Shown piece after piece: positions 1 through 6,288 of a DNA stretch of 7,004 bases (within the stretch, counting starts at the first letter, position 1; each line of letters starts with the position of its first letter). The notes under the pieces are model-generated. The model was not told the origin of the DNA and did no database searches. It saw only the letters and a list, made by a program, of their open reading frames with translations. The position numbers and the translations under genes are program-made. Where the stretch lies: assembly GCA_016295355.1 (NCBI GenBank), contig JAEDLK010000048.1, forward strand, positions 1-7,004, given 5' to 3'. Source of the stretch: Clostridiaceae bacterium. GTDB lineage: Bacteria; Bacillota; Clostridia; Oscillospirales; Acutalibacteraceae.

Positions 1-326
1 TCATGCTTAAACTCGATAGCCGGCGAGACCACCGAATTAGCAAAGCCGGTAATCGGCACCAGTGCCCCTGCCCCGGCCACCTTGGAAAATTTATCAAAGA
101 GTTTCAGTCCTGTAAACAAGGCCGTCAGAACAATCAATGTGACCGGGACTAACAATTTTGCGGTTTTATCAGGCATACCGGTACTATTATACAAGCATAG
201 CATACCCTGTGCGAATGCACAAAGCACTCCGCCGAACAAAAATGCACAAATTGTGTTTTTGATCTTTTTGGATGGTGGTGAGGCTTTTTTAACCCAGTTT
301 GCATATTCTTTTTGATTGATTTTCAT
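1..326 (-). CDS. spoVAC: Stage V sporulation protein AC (SpoVAC), 3' end outside the window
   Basis: SpoVAC is a small inner-membrane protein of the forespore. In Bacillus it belongs to the SpoVA complex that carries dipicolinic acid into the spore and releases it at germination, and it has been described as a mechanosensitive channel. The frame starts at ATG 326-324 and stays open to the window edge, giving 108 residues of a family usually near 150. The visible part has a short basic N-terminus (MKINQKEYANWVKKASPPSK), a hydrophobic segment at about residues 26-46, a second at about 57-74, and the family signature at about 84-107, VAGAGALVPITGFANSVV followed by SPAIEFK. The EFK ending separates it from the related SpoVAEb. 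GAGGG lies six bases before the ATG. It follows the terminator of the preceding unit, so it is probably the first gene of a spoVAC-AD-AE type operon continuing to the left. Identification rests on remembered family sequence. Confidence 0.9.
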   Translation of the reverse strand, partial: MKINQKEYANWVKKASPPSKKIKNTICAFLFGGVLCAFAQGMLCLYNSTGMPDKTAKLLVPVTLIVLTALFTGLKLFDKFSKVAGAGALVPITGFANSVVSPAIEFKH

Positions 327-355
327 TTTTATCCCTCTTTATCATGATATATCAA

Positions 356-385
356 TATTTTGTTCACAAGGGAGCACTTTATACA
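356..385 (-). promoter_or_regulatory. Probable sigma-G promoter of spoVAC
   Basis: Read on the minus strand, TGTATA (385-380) is followed after 17 bases by CAAAATA (362-356). The Bacillus forespore sigma-G consensus is roughly GHATR, 17-18 bases, CATNNTA. The -35 fits fully and the -10 differs at one specified base. The leader to the ribosome site would be short. Sigma-G control is expected for spoVA operons. A weaker sigma-A-like reading, TTGTGA-17-CATGAT (369-341), also exists, so the assignment is provisional. Confidence 0.45.
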
Positions 386-416
386 AAAAAGACTCTGCCA
401 AAACGACAGAGTCTTT
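385..416 (-). terminator. Intrinsic terminator of the galU-esterase unit
   Basis: A perfect 10-bp inverted repeat (388-397 with 407-416, arms AAAGACTCTG and CAGAGTCTTT) encloses a 9-base loop. On the minus strand the stem runs straight into six T residues (390-385). It begins 25 bases after the esterase stop codon. The U-run is on the minus strand only, so it terminates leftward transcription. Confidence 0.9.
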
Positions 417-441
417 ACTAATATACGATTCACTTAGGTTC

Positions 442-1506
442 TTACAAAATTTCTTTCAGAACACCGCCGATGACCGTAGCCATACGCAAATAACCAAGGT
501 CACTGGGGTGACTGCCGTCGACGGTGCAATCGCGACGGTTCGGGCCGTTAAACAGCGTATAACCGTCAATAAAGTAGACATGTTTATCCCCTGCTTTACG
601 GGCGGTTAGGTAGGTTTCCATTATCACATCCCGGCGCGCCGTCATGGATTCACGCATCTTTAAGGATGGATAAGTGACCATCAAAATCGGCAAATCCGGC
701 TGCAGCTTACGCACGGCTTCATAGAACGGATAATGCGTTTTGGACAAGTATTCCGCCGAGGAAGCATTGGCATCATAGTCCAATACGAAAGCAGACATGT
801 CCAATCCACCGATATATTCGGCCATGGCCACTTCGCCCTTGGCCTGGCCGGAAAAGCCAAGACAGAGAACATCCGCATCCAATTCCCTCGAAACTATATT
901 CGGATAAATCATGCCGGGGCGGGTAGCACCGCAACCGTGGGTGATAGAAGAGCCGTAAAAGGCAATCGGCTTTTCATAGCGATACGGCTTAGCTTTTTGC
1001 ATATGACTGCCCTTTTGTAGGCAAATTTCAACGTCATACACTTCATTGCCCATGGGGAAATGTAACATATAGTCACGCATGATAGGATTTTCAACACGGC
1101 AAAGCCCCTCATAGCCGTCAAATCCATCCAAGGCCGGATAGTAACAAGTGAGGAACTCCATCTTTCCGTTTTCTTCCCCGTACAAATCAAATCCTGTGGC
1201 AGCCAAACGGGTGATATGCGGAGAGCCGACTACAGAATAACGGAACTTGACACGGATACCTATATACGGAGAATCGGTTGCAAAACGAATGCGACCGCCG
1301 GCCGGAGACACAGACTTATCGGCCACACCGGGACTGACCTTCGTTGCTGCATCATCCGGCATCCGGCGGTAATCCACCGACGGATTCCAAAGTCCGTAAA
1401 CCGAGAACGGCTCCTCGTGAATATTGTAAAACTGTGCGTCGGCCTCTTTAATTGCAAGACCTTCTTTGGTATAGCCTGACCAAATCGGATTCAATTCCAC
1501 ATTCAT
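442..1506 (-). CDS. Two-domain SGNH/GDSL-family esterase (GxDLY N-terminal domain)
   Basis: This 354-residue protein is probably a serine esterase that removes acyl groups from a carbohydrate or glycolipid; the substrate is unknown. The C-terminal half has the SGNH blocks in order: GSSIT at 185-189 with nucleophile Ser187, Gly in GFSG at 217-220, DAN at 245-247 (Asn247, oxyanion hole), and DGSH at 330-333 giving Asp330 and His333. All catalytic positions are intact. The N-terminal ~170 residues look beta-rich and include GFDLY at 105-109, the motif that names the GxDLY domain found before GDSL-like domains. A jelly-roll plus SGNH layout is also seen in some carbohydrate esterase families such as CE2, but I cannot place it in one. 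No signal peptide or membrane segment is visible, so it is predicted cytoplasmic. The start is supported by GAGGG seven bases upstream. It starts 11 bases after galU ends, with its ribosome site touching the galU stop, so the two are co-transcribed. Confidence 0.85.
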   Translation of the reverse strand: MNVELNPIWSGYTKEGLAIKEADAQFYNIHEEPFSVYGLWNPSVDYRRMPDDAATKVSPGVADKSVSPAGGRIRFATDSPYIGIRVKFRYSVVGSPHITRLAATGFDLYGEENGKMEFLTCYYPALDGFDGYEGLCRVENPIMRDYMLHFPMGNEVYDVEICLQKGSHMQKAKPYRYEKPIAFYGSSITHGCGATRPGMIYPNIVSRELDADVLCLGFSGQAKGEVAMAEYIGGLDMSAFVLDYDANASSAEYLSKTHYPFYEAVRKLQPDLPILMVTYPSLKMRESMTARRDVIMETYLTARKAGDKHVYFIDGYTLFNGPNRRDCTVDGSHPSDLGYLRMATVIGGVLKEIL

Positions 1507-1517
1507 ATGCTTGCCCT

Positions 1518-2396
1518 CTATTCCTGAATATTTTTCACCAAATCAATCAAATAACGCCTAAAATCAGCGCCGATTTTAGGATGATGCAAAGCGATTTCAA
1601 CATTTGCCTTGAGAATGCCGAGCTTGTCGCCCATATCATAGCGGTCGCCGGTAAAATCGACACCCACCATTTGACCGTTTTGTGCCAAAGCCCGCATGGC
1701 ATCAGTCAATTGCAATTCGCCGCCGACACCGGGTAGCGTATGCTCTAAAATACGAAAGATTTCAGGTGTTAGAATACAGCGACCCAAAATTGAATAGTTA
1801 CTGAATTTCTGTGATTTTTCCGGCTTTTCCACCATATCCAAAACACGGTAGACCGAGCCGTCCAGCGGTTGCACCTTTAAGGAGCTATAACGGTGAACAA
1901 GTGAATCACTGACCTTGCGAATACCAACCACGCCGGTACGGTACTGTTCATAAGCGCGACAAAGCTGTCCGATAGCCGGATCATCTCCCACAATCACATC
2001 ATCACCGTACAAGACGGCAAACGGCTCGTCTCCTACAAATGTTTTGGCGCACAACACAGCGTGTCCCAAACCGAGAGTCTCCTTTTGCCGTATGTAATGA
2101 ATGTTCGCCATATCGGCAATGGCGGCCACCTCGTTTGCCAAAGACCCCTTGCCGGTACAGCGCAAATGCGTTTCAAGCTCGTACGAATGATCGAAATGAT
2201 CTTCTATCACGCTTTTGCCACGGTTGGTGATAATCAAAATATCGGTGATGCCGACAGCGACGGCTTCCTCGACAATATACTGAATAGCCGGTTTATCAAC
2301 AATATTCAGCATTTCTTTCGGACAGGCCTTTGAAGCCGGCAACACGCGGGTACCCAAACCGGCCGCCGGAATAACGGCTTTGCGGATTTTTTGCAT
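1518..2396 (-). CDS. galU: UTP-glucose-1-phosphate uridylyltransferase (GalU/GtaB)
   Basis: GalU makes UDP-glucose and pyrophosphate from UTP and glucose 1-phosphate in the cytoplasm. UDP-glucose supplies glycolipid, teichoic acid and polysaccharide synthesis. With the ATG at 2396 the product is 292 residues, the length I recall for Bacillus GtaB, and its N-terminus MQKIRKAVIPAAGLGTR aligns with MKKVRKAIIPAAGLGTR. An in-frame ATG at 2423 would add nine residues that do not match the family. Visible motifs are the nucleotide loop AAGLGTR (11-17), PKEML (26-30), RQKETLGLGHAVL (103-115), the metal-site GDD (131-133), VEKP (189-192), GGELQLTDA (225-233) and DRYDMGDK (251-258). The family's usual Pro after PKEML is Asn here (residue 31), and TK is SK at 22-23; the fold should tolerate both. 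Neither start has a good Shine-Dalgarno sequence. It heads its own unit with the esterase gene downstream. Confidence 0.95.
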   Translation of the reverse strand: MQKIRKAVIPAAGLGTRVLPASKACPKEMLNIVDKPAIQYIVEEAVAVGITDILIITNRGKSVIEDHFDHSYELETHLRCTGKGSLANEVAAIADMANIHYIRQKETLGLGHAVLCAKTFVGDEPFAVLYGDDVIVGDDPAIGQLCRAYEQYRTGVVGIRKVSDSLVHRYSSLKVQPLDGSVYRVLDMVEKPEKSQKFSNYSILGRCILTPEIFRILEHTLPGVGGELQLTDAMRALAQNGQMVGVDFTGDRYDMGDKLGILKANVEIALHHPKIGADFRRYLIDLVKNIQE

Positions 2397-2400
2397 GATA

Positions 2401-2441
2401 TCATATCCGTTCCATAAAGTCATTGGTGATCATAACACCAA
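2401..2441 (-). other. galU leader: possible 10-codon upstream ORF and small hairpin
   Basis: On the minus strand a short frame runs from ATG 2433-2431 to TGA 2403-2401 and would encode MITNDFMERI. It stops four bases before the galU ATG. TTGGTG and CACCAA (2436-2441 with 2423-2428) can form a 6-bp hairpin with the short frame's ATG in its 7-base loop. The weak ribosome site of galU makes coupling to this frame conceivable, but so short a frame can easily arise by chance. Confidence 0.2.
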
Positions 2442-2444
2442 AAT

Positions 2445-2507
2445 TTAGTTTGTGACAAACGAGTAACAAATCACTGTCTGATTCGGCTATATTGTAACAC
2501 AAACTAA
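2445..2507. repeat. Inverted TTAGTTTGTG repeats and a palindrome around the galU promoter
   Basis: TTAGTTTGTG at 2445-2454 (plus) recurs exactly in inverted orientation at 2498-2507. Within this region lies a 13-base palindrome, GTTTGTGACAAAC (2448-2460). An 8-base arm pair with one mismatch, TTTGTGAC/GTAACAAA (2449-2456 and 2463-2470), overlaps it. A third related motif, TTGTGTTACAA, occurs on the minus strand at 2502-2492. One copy covers the -10 end of the promoter and the others lie just downstream, where an operator could sit. No known regulator site is matched with confidence. Confidence 0.4.
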
Positions 2508-2519
2508 TGAAAAAAGCAA
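2491..2519 (-). promoter_or_regulatory. Sigma-A-type promoter of galU
   Basis: On the minus strand TTGCTT (2519-2514) is followed after exactly 17 bases by TACAAT (2496-2491), which carries a TG one base upstream (extended -10, TGTTACAAT). The -10 is good and the -35 matches only its first three bases. Transcription would start near 2484, leaving a leader of roughly 90 bases before galU. The promoter sits between the transporter terminator and galU. Confidence 0.65.
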
Positions 2520-2540
2520 TTAAAACAACAGAATAATGAT

Positions 2541-2574
2541 AAAAATACATCCGATCCAAAAAACGGATCGGATG
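2541..2574 (-). terminator. Intrinsic terminator of the ABC transporter operon
   Basis: A perfect 10-bp inverted repeat, CATCCGATCC with GGATCGGATG (2548-2557 and 2565-2574), encloses a 7-base loop. On the minus strand it is followed by TATTTTT (2547-2541). It begins six bases after the stop of the second permease and separates the importer operon from galU. Confidence 0.9.
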
Positions 2575-2580
2575 AATAAA

Positions 2581-3564
2581 TTATCGCTCTTCTCTAAAGT
2601 AGTTGATACCCAAGCTCTCTGGGGGCTGTGAGCTACGCTTTTTCTTCATACTGACAAAGGCCAGCACCAAAATAGTCACAAGATACGGCAACATTTTAAT
2701 CAGCTCTTTAGATGAGCTGGATAGATTAGGAATGTACACACAAATGATATACAAACCACCAAACAAAAAGGAGCTTAACACAGCAGACTTTGGTTTCCAC
2801 AAAGCAAAGATAACAATGGCAATGGCCAACCAGCCACGATCACCAAAGCCATCATTTGTCCACGCACCGGCCGTATAGTCCATCACGAAATACAAACCGC
2901 CCAAACCGGCGATCGCACCACCGATAATGGTAGACCAATACTTATAGGCCGTGACATTGATACCGGCAGAGTCGGCTGTAGCCGGGTTTTCACCGACAGC
3001 ACGCAAATTCAGACCGGAACGAGTACGATTCAAAAACCACGAAGACACCAATGCCAGAATGATGGCCAAGTAAGCCAAAAAGCCGAAAGAAAGGAAGGTA
3101 TCCCCAAACAATCCCAACTTCGATGCAAACGGCAACGGCGTCTTATAATAAGTCCCGGTTGTCAGCAGTGAAATGGAACCGCTTTGATTAAAGAAGCTTA
3201 ACAATGATCCCCCGAAGAAGTTGCCGACGCCGATACCGAAGGTAGTTAACGCCAGACCTGTCACATTTTGGTTAGCGCGCAGGGTGATGGTCAAAAAGCA
3301 GTAAATCAATGCCATCAGCGCCGAACCCAACAGGCAGGACAGAAACGGAATTAAAATACAAAGCACTGCCACTGGATTCTCGGTGGAACGCTCATACAAA
3401 TAACCGCCTACAATGCCCGAAATACCGCCCATGTACATAATGCCGGGAATGCCAAGGTTAAGGTTACCGCTTTTTTCGGTAATAATCTCCCCGGTTGCAC
3501 CGAACAGCAGTGGAATGCCCTGAATAATGGCCGCTTTGATAAAGGAAAAAATAGTGCCGATCAT
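2581..3564 (-). CDS. ABC transporter permease, second subunit (NupQ/YufQ-like)
   Basis: This is one of two inner-membrane subunits of the BMP-type importer (BPD_transp_2 family). The 327-residue protein is strongly hydrophobic, with about eight membrane stretches and a basic, hydrophilic tail (MKKKRSSQ onward, from 306). Motifs of the YufQ-like branch are GEIITEKSGNLNLGIPG at 25-41, LRAVGENPATADSAGIN at 187-203 (the cytoplasmic coupling loop that contacts the ATPase), and GFGDRGWLAIAIVIFALWKP at 239-258. Its ATGA start overlaps the stop of the first permease by four bases, and AAGGAGG lies seven bases before the ATG, so translation is coupled. It is the last gene of the operon. Family assignment is firm; the ligand is likely a purine or other nucleoside by homology, but the sequence does not prove it. 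Confidence 0.92.
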   Translation of the reverse strand: MIGTIFSFIKAAIIQGIPLLFGATGEIITEKSGNLNLGIPGIMYMGGISGIVGGYLYERSTENPVAVLCILIPFLSCLLGSALMALIYCFLTITLRANQNVTGLALTTFGIGVGNFFGGSLLSFFNQSGSISLLTTGTYYKTPLPFASKLGLFGDTFLSFGFLAYLAIILALVSSWFLNRTRSGLNLRAVGENPATADSAGINVTAYKYWSTIIGGAIAGLGGLYFVMDYTAGAWTNDGFGDRGWLAIAIVIFALWKPKSAVLSSFLFGGLYIICVYIPNLSSSSKELIKMLPYLVTILVLAFVSMKKKRSSQPPESLGINYFREER

Positions 3565-4670
3565 ACGGTTTCCTCCTTATGCTTATTACGGGTGTGGATC
3601 TGATAGTTGATGAAAAACTCACAACCGATAATGCAGAACAGAATAATACCGGTTAAAATATCAGACACACTCTCATTCAAACGGAACTGGGTGGCAATTT
3701 CGCCGGCACCTCTCTGTAAGAAAACAATCAAGAACGAAGTCAGCACCATCATCAACGGATTGAATTTCGCCAACCAAGACACCATAATAGCCGTAAAGCC
3801 CATGCCACCGGCCAAGTTTTTGGAAATGGTATGATTGGTACCCGAAACAAGCAGAAAACCGGCAAGGCCGCAGATACCACCGGACAGCATTAAGGTACGG
3901 ATGATAACCTTTTTGACATTGATACCGATATAGCGTGCCGTGTTTTCACTACCGCCGACAACCGAAATCTCATAGCCGTGCTTGCTGTATTTTAGATAAA
4001 CAAACATCACGACCGTCAAAACGGCCACAACCAAAATATTGAAAAGATACTTCTGACCGAACAAATCCGGCAACCAACCAAAACGCGAATCGGCATTGAC
4101 AACACCCATAACGCTTGATCCGTTGGGCACCCAAACCATAATGAAAAAGGATACCAACTGGATGGCAATGTAGTTCATCATAAGGGTAAATAGGCTCTCG
4201 TTGGTATTCCACTTAGCCTTAAAAACGGCCGGAATAACCGCCCAGACAACGCCGCCAAGGATGCTGGCGACCAGCATAATCAGAATGAGCACCACATTGG
4301 GTAAACGGTCGCCGATATAAAACATACAGGCCATAGCGCCCAATCCGCCGACAAGCACCTGCCCCTCGGCACCCAAATTCCAAAAACGCATCTTGAAGGC
4401 CGGTGTCACAGCCAAGGAAATGCACAACAGCATGGATAGGTTTTGAAGTAAAACCCAAATTTTACGAGGTGTGCCGAAATTGCCCTTGAACATGGTAGCA
4501 TAAATCTCGACAGGATTCAATTTGGTCAACAAAATGATCACACCCGCACACAAAAGAAGCGCAACAACAATGGACGCCAAACGAACCAGACAGGCTTTCC
4601 ACCAATCCATCGCCGCACGCTTAGTGATATGAATCAGCGGTTCATGCGTTGTTTTTGACAGATTATTCAT
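3561..4670 (-). CDS. ABC transporter permease, first subunit (NupP/YufP-like)
   Basis: This is the larger inner-membrane subunit of the importer, 369 residues. About 28 hydrophilic residues precede the first membrane segment (about 31-49). The remainder is a chain of roughly eight to ten hydrophobic stretches, ending in a charged tail. Family markers are FWNLGAEGQ at 96-104, NTNESLFTLMMNYIA at 155-169, VVGGSENTARYIGIN at 237-251 (the EAA-like coupling loop) and GFTAIMVSWLAKFNP at 291-305. These match the YufP branch, which is distinct from the ribose permease RbsC. The start overlaps the end of the ATPase gene by eight bases (ATGAATAA), with GGAGG eight bases upstream. It should pair with the second permease to form the membrane channel. 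Confidence 0.92.
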   Translation of the reverse strand: MNNLSKTTHEPLIHITKRAAMDWWKACLVRLASIVVALLLCAGVIILLTKLNPVEIYATMFKGNFGTPRKIWVLLQNLSMLLCISLAVTPAFKMRFWNLGAEGQVLVGGLGAMACMFYIGDRLPNVVLILIMLVASILGGVVWAVIPAVFKAKWNTNESLFTLMMNYIAIQLVSFFIMVWVPNGSSVMGVVNADSRFGWLPDLFGQKYLFNILVVAVLTVVMFVYLKYSKHGYEISVVGGSENTARYIGINVKKVIIRTLMLSGGICGLAGFLLVSGTNHTISKNLAGGMGFTAIMVSWLAKFNPLMMVLTSFLIVFLQRGAGEIATQFRLNESVSDILTGIILFCIIGCEFFINYQIHTRNKHKEETV

Positions 4671-6198
4671 GCGTCTTTCCTCCTGCCGATTGGGTCATCA
4701 TCAAACCAATTTCATTCTTGTTGGCCTCGCGACCGTTGACAATACCGGTCACACGGCCGGAGCCAATGACCAAAATGCGGTCACACAACTCCATCAAAAC
4801 ATCCAAATCCTCGCCCACAAAAATGACTGCCACGCCGTTTTTCTTTTGCTGATTCAGCAAATTATAGATGGCGTAAGAAGAGTTGATATCCAAACCGCGA
4901 ACCGGATAAGCCGCCATCAAAACGGTAGGAGAAGCGGCGATTTCACGACCGACAAGCACCTTTTGCACATTACCGCCCGACAAACGACGCACCGGCGTGT
5001 TAGCACTGGGCGTTACAACCTGCAATTCCTCAATAATCCGTTCCGCCAAATCCTTGGGAGCCTTACGCTCCAAAAAGACGGATTTACCACGACGATAACT
5101 ACGCAACATCATATTATCGACAATATCCATATTGCCGACCAGGCCCATACCCAAACGATCTTCCGGGACAAAGGACAATCGAACACCGAGCTCACGAATT
5201 TGCAGCGGTGTTTTGTCGCGTAAATTTTCCTCCTTGTCGGTTTTCGGGTTGTGGTACACGATTTCGCCGCTTGACACATGCTGTAAGCCTGCAATAGCCT
5301 CCAACAGTTCCCGTTGACCGCTGCCGGCAATACCGGCAATCCCTAAAATTTCCCCCGAATAAGCCGTAAAGGAAACATCATCCAGAAGCTTGACCCCTTC
5401 TTTGCTGACACAGCCAAGATGTTTGACCGAAAGTCGCTCCTGCGGATTGACCGGGTCACTGCGTTCGATATTCAGGCTTATTTTTTTACCAACCATCATT
5501 TCGGTCAGCTCGTCCTCATTGGTGTCCACCGTATCAACCGTGCCGATGTACTCCCCCCTACGCAAAACCGCCACACGATCGGACAGGGACAACACCTCAT
5601 GCAACTTGTGGGTGATGATAATAATGGCCTTTCCGTCATTGCGCATCCGCCGCAGAATGGTAAACAACTTTTGGGTTTCCTGTGGTGCCAGAACAGCCGT
5701 CGGTTCATCCAATATCAAAATCTTGGCACCCCGATATAAGACTTTAATGATCTCTACTGTCTGTTTCTCAGACACCGACATATCAAAAATCTTCTTATTA
5801 GGATCAATATCAAATCCGTACTTCTGACTGATTTCCGCCACACGAGCCGAAACCTTTTTCATATCGAATTTTCCGGGCTCATCCAAACCGAGAACAATGT
5901 TTTGGGCTGCCGTAAAGACATCAACCAGCTTAAAATGCTGATGGATCATACCGATATGATAATCAAAGGCATCCTTCGGCGAACGGATCACAACCTCTTG
6001 TCCGTCGATAAAGATATGTCCTTCATCGGGATAGTAAATACCCGAGATCATATTCATTAGGGTTGTTTTACCACTGCCGTTTTCGCCCAATAATGATAAA
6101 ATTTCACCGTTGTTGACGGTGAGATTCACATCCTTATTGGCAACAATATTGCCAAAGCATTTGGTAATGCCTCTTAACTCGATTGCCGCATTGCCCAT
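4663..6198 (-). CDS. Double-domain ABC transporter ATPase (NupO/YufO-like)
   Basis: This 511-residue cytoplasmic protein has two fused nucleotide-binding domains that power the importer. Domain 1 has Walker A GENGSGKT (38-45), Q-loop Gln87, signature MSVSE (140-144), Walker B ILILDEP (160-166) and H-loop His197. Domain 2 has a degenerate Walker A, GIAGSGQR (289-296, no Lys), the VPEDR motif (344-348), an intact signature LSGGN (406-410) and a degenerate Walker B, AAYP (429-432), then GLD (435-437). The degenerate second domain is usual for this family. The signature of domain 1 is less usual, with Ser143 where Gly is expected. The start is set by GGAGGG seven bases before ATG 6198-6196; a TTG at 6225 would add nine residues with no suitable ribosome site. 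It overlaps the first permease by eight bases. Nucleoside transport is inferred from the family. Confidence 0.94.
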   Translation of the reverse strand: MGNAAIELRGITKCFGNIVANKDVNLTVNNGEILSLLGENGSGKTTLMNMISGIYYPDEGHIFIDGQEVVIRSPKDAFDYHIGMIHQHFKLVDVFTAAQNIVLGLDEPGKFDMKKVSARVAEISQKYGFDIDPNKKIFDMSVSEKQTVEIIKVLYRGAKILILDEPTAVLAPQETQKLFTILRRMRNDGKAIIIITHKLHEVLSLSDRVAVLRRGEYIGTVDTVDTNEDELTEMMVGKKISLNIERSDPVNPQERLSVKHLGCVSKEGVKLLDDVSFTAYSGEILGIAGIAGSGQRELLEAIAGLQHVSSGEIVYHNPKTDKEENLRDKTPLQIRELGVRLSFVPEDRLGMGLVGNMDIVDNMMLRSYRRGKSVFLERKAPKDLAERIIEELQVVTPSANTPVRRLSGGNVQKVLVGREIAASPTVLMAAYPVRGLDINSSYAIYNLLNQQKKNGVAVIFVGEDLDVLMELCDRILVIGSGRVTGIVNGREANKNEIGLMMTQSAGGKTHE

Positions 6199-6204
6199 CT
6201 TTTT

Positions 6205-6210
6205 CCCTCC
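6205..6210 (-). promoter_or_regulatory. Ribosome binding site deciding the ATPase start
   Basis: GGAGGG (6210-6205, minus strand) has an ideal seven-base gap from its GGAGG core to ATG 6198-6196. It lies inside the reading frame if translation began at TTG 6225, which argues for the shorter protein. Confidence 0.85.
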
Positions 6211-6213
6211 ACA

Positions 6214-6261
6214 GTTTTGATTCAATCCTCAAAACAAAGCGGTGCGCTTCTGCTTTGTTTT
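6214..6261 (-). promoter_or_regulatory. Two mutually exclusive hairpins before the ATPase gene
   Basis: On the minus strand AAAACAAAGC (6261-6252) can pair perfectly with GCTTTGTTTT (6240-6231) over an 11-base loop. Part of the second arm, GTTTTGA (6235-6229), can instead pair with TCAAAAC (6220-6214) over an 8-base loop. The two folds share 6231-6235 and cannot form together. The second ends three bases before the GGAGGG site. They might tune ATPase translation; both stems are AT-rich, so this is tentative. Confidence 0.35.
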
Positions 6262-6288
6262 CAAGACTGTATCCGTAAATGAACAGAT

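Noticed and set aside
340..354. Overlapping perfect palindromes TATCATGATA and TGATATATCA before spoVAC
   Set aside because: Both are short and made almost wholly of A and T in an AT-rich leader, so chance is an adequate explanation without conservation data.
82..609. Two adjoining plus-strand frames of 77 and 97 residues
   Set aside because: They run antisense to spoVAC and through its promoter, the terminator and the end of the esterase gene. The strong minus-strand features account for this DNA.
2449..2470. Candidate Rex operator near the galU promoter
   Set aside because: Half-sites TTGTGA and TAACAA are similar to Rex sites, but the gap between them is eight bases rather than the usual six. 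I therefore kept it only as an unnamed repeat.
4669..5223. 184-residue open frame on the plus strand
   Set aside because: It lies wholly antisense to the ATPase gene, whose motifs are intact. Its product is rich in Gln, His and Thr with no recognisable domain, as expected of an antisense shadow.
5390..5827. 145-residue open frame on the plus strand
   Set aside because: Antisense to domain 1 of the ATPase. No ribosome site or family resemblance was seen, and the opposite strand explains the region.
6252..6288. Possible full terminator between the binding protein and the ATPase gene
   Set aside because: The 12-bp stem has no U-run after it, and the ATPase gene has no promoter that I can recognise in the gap, so read-through within one operon is more likely.
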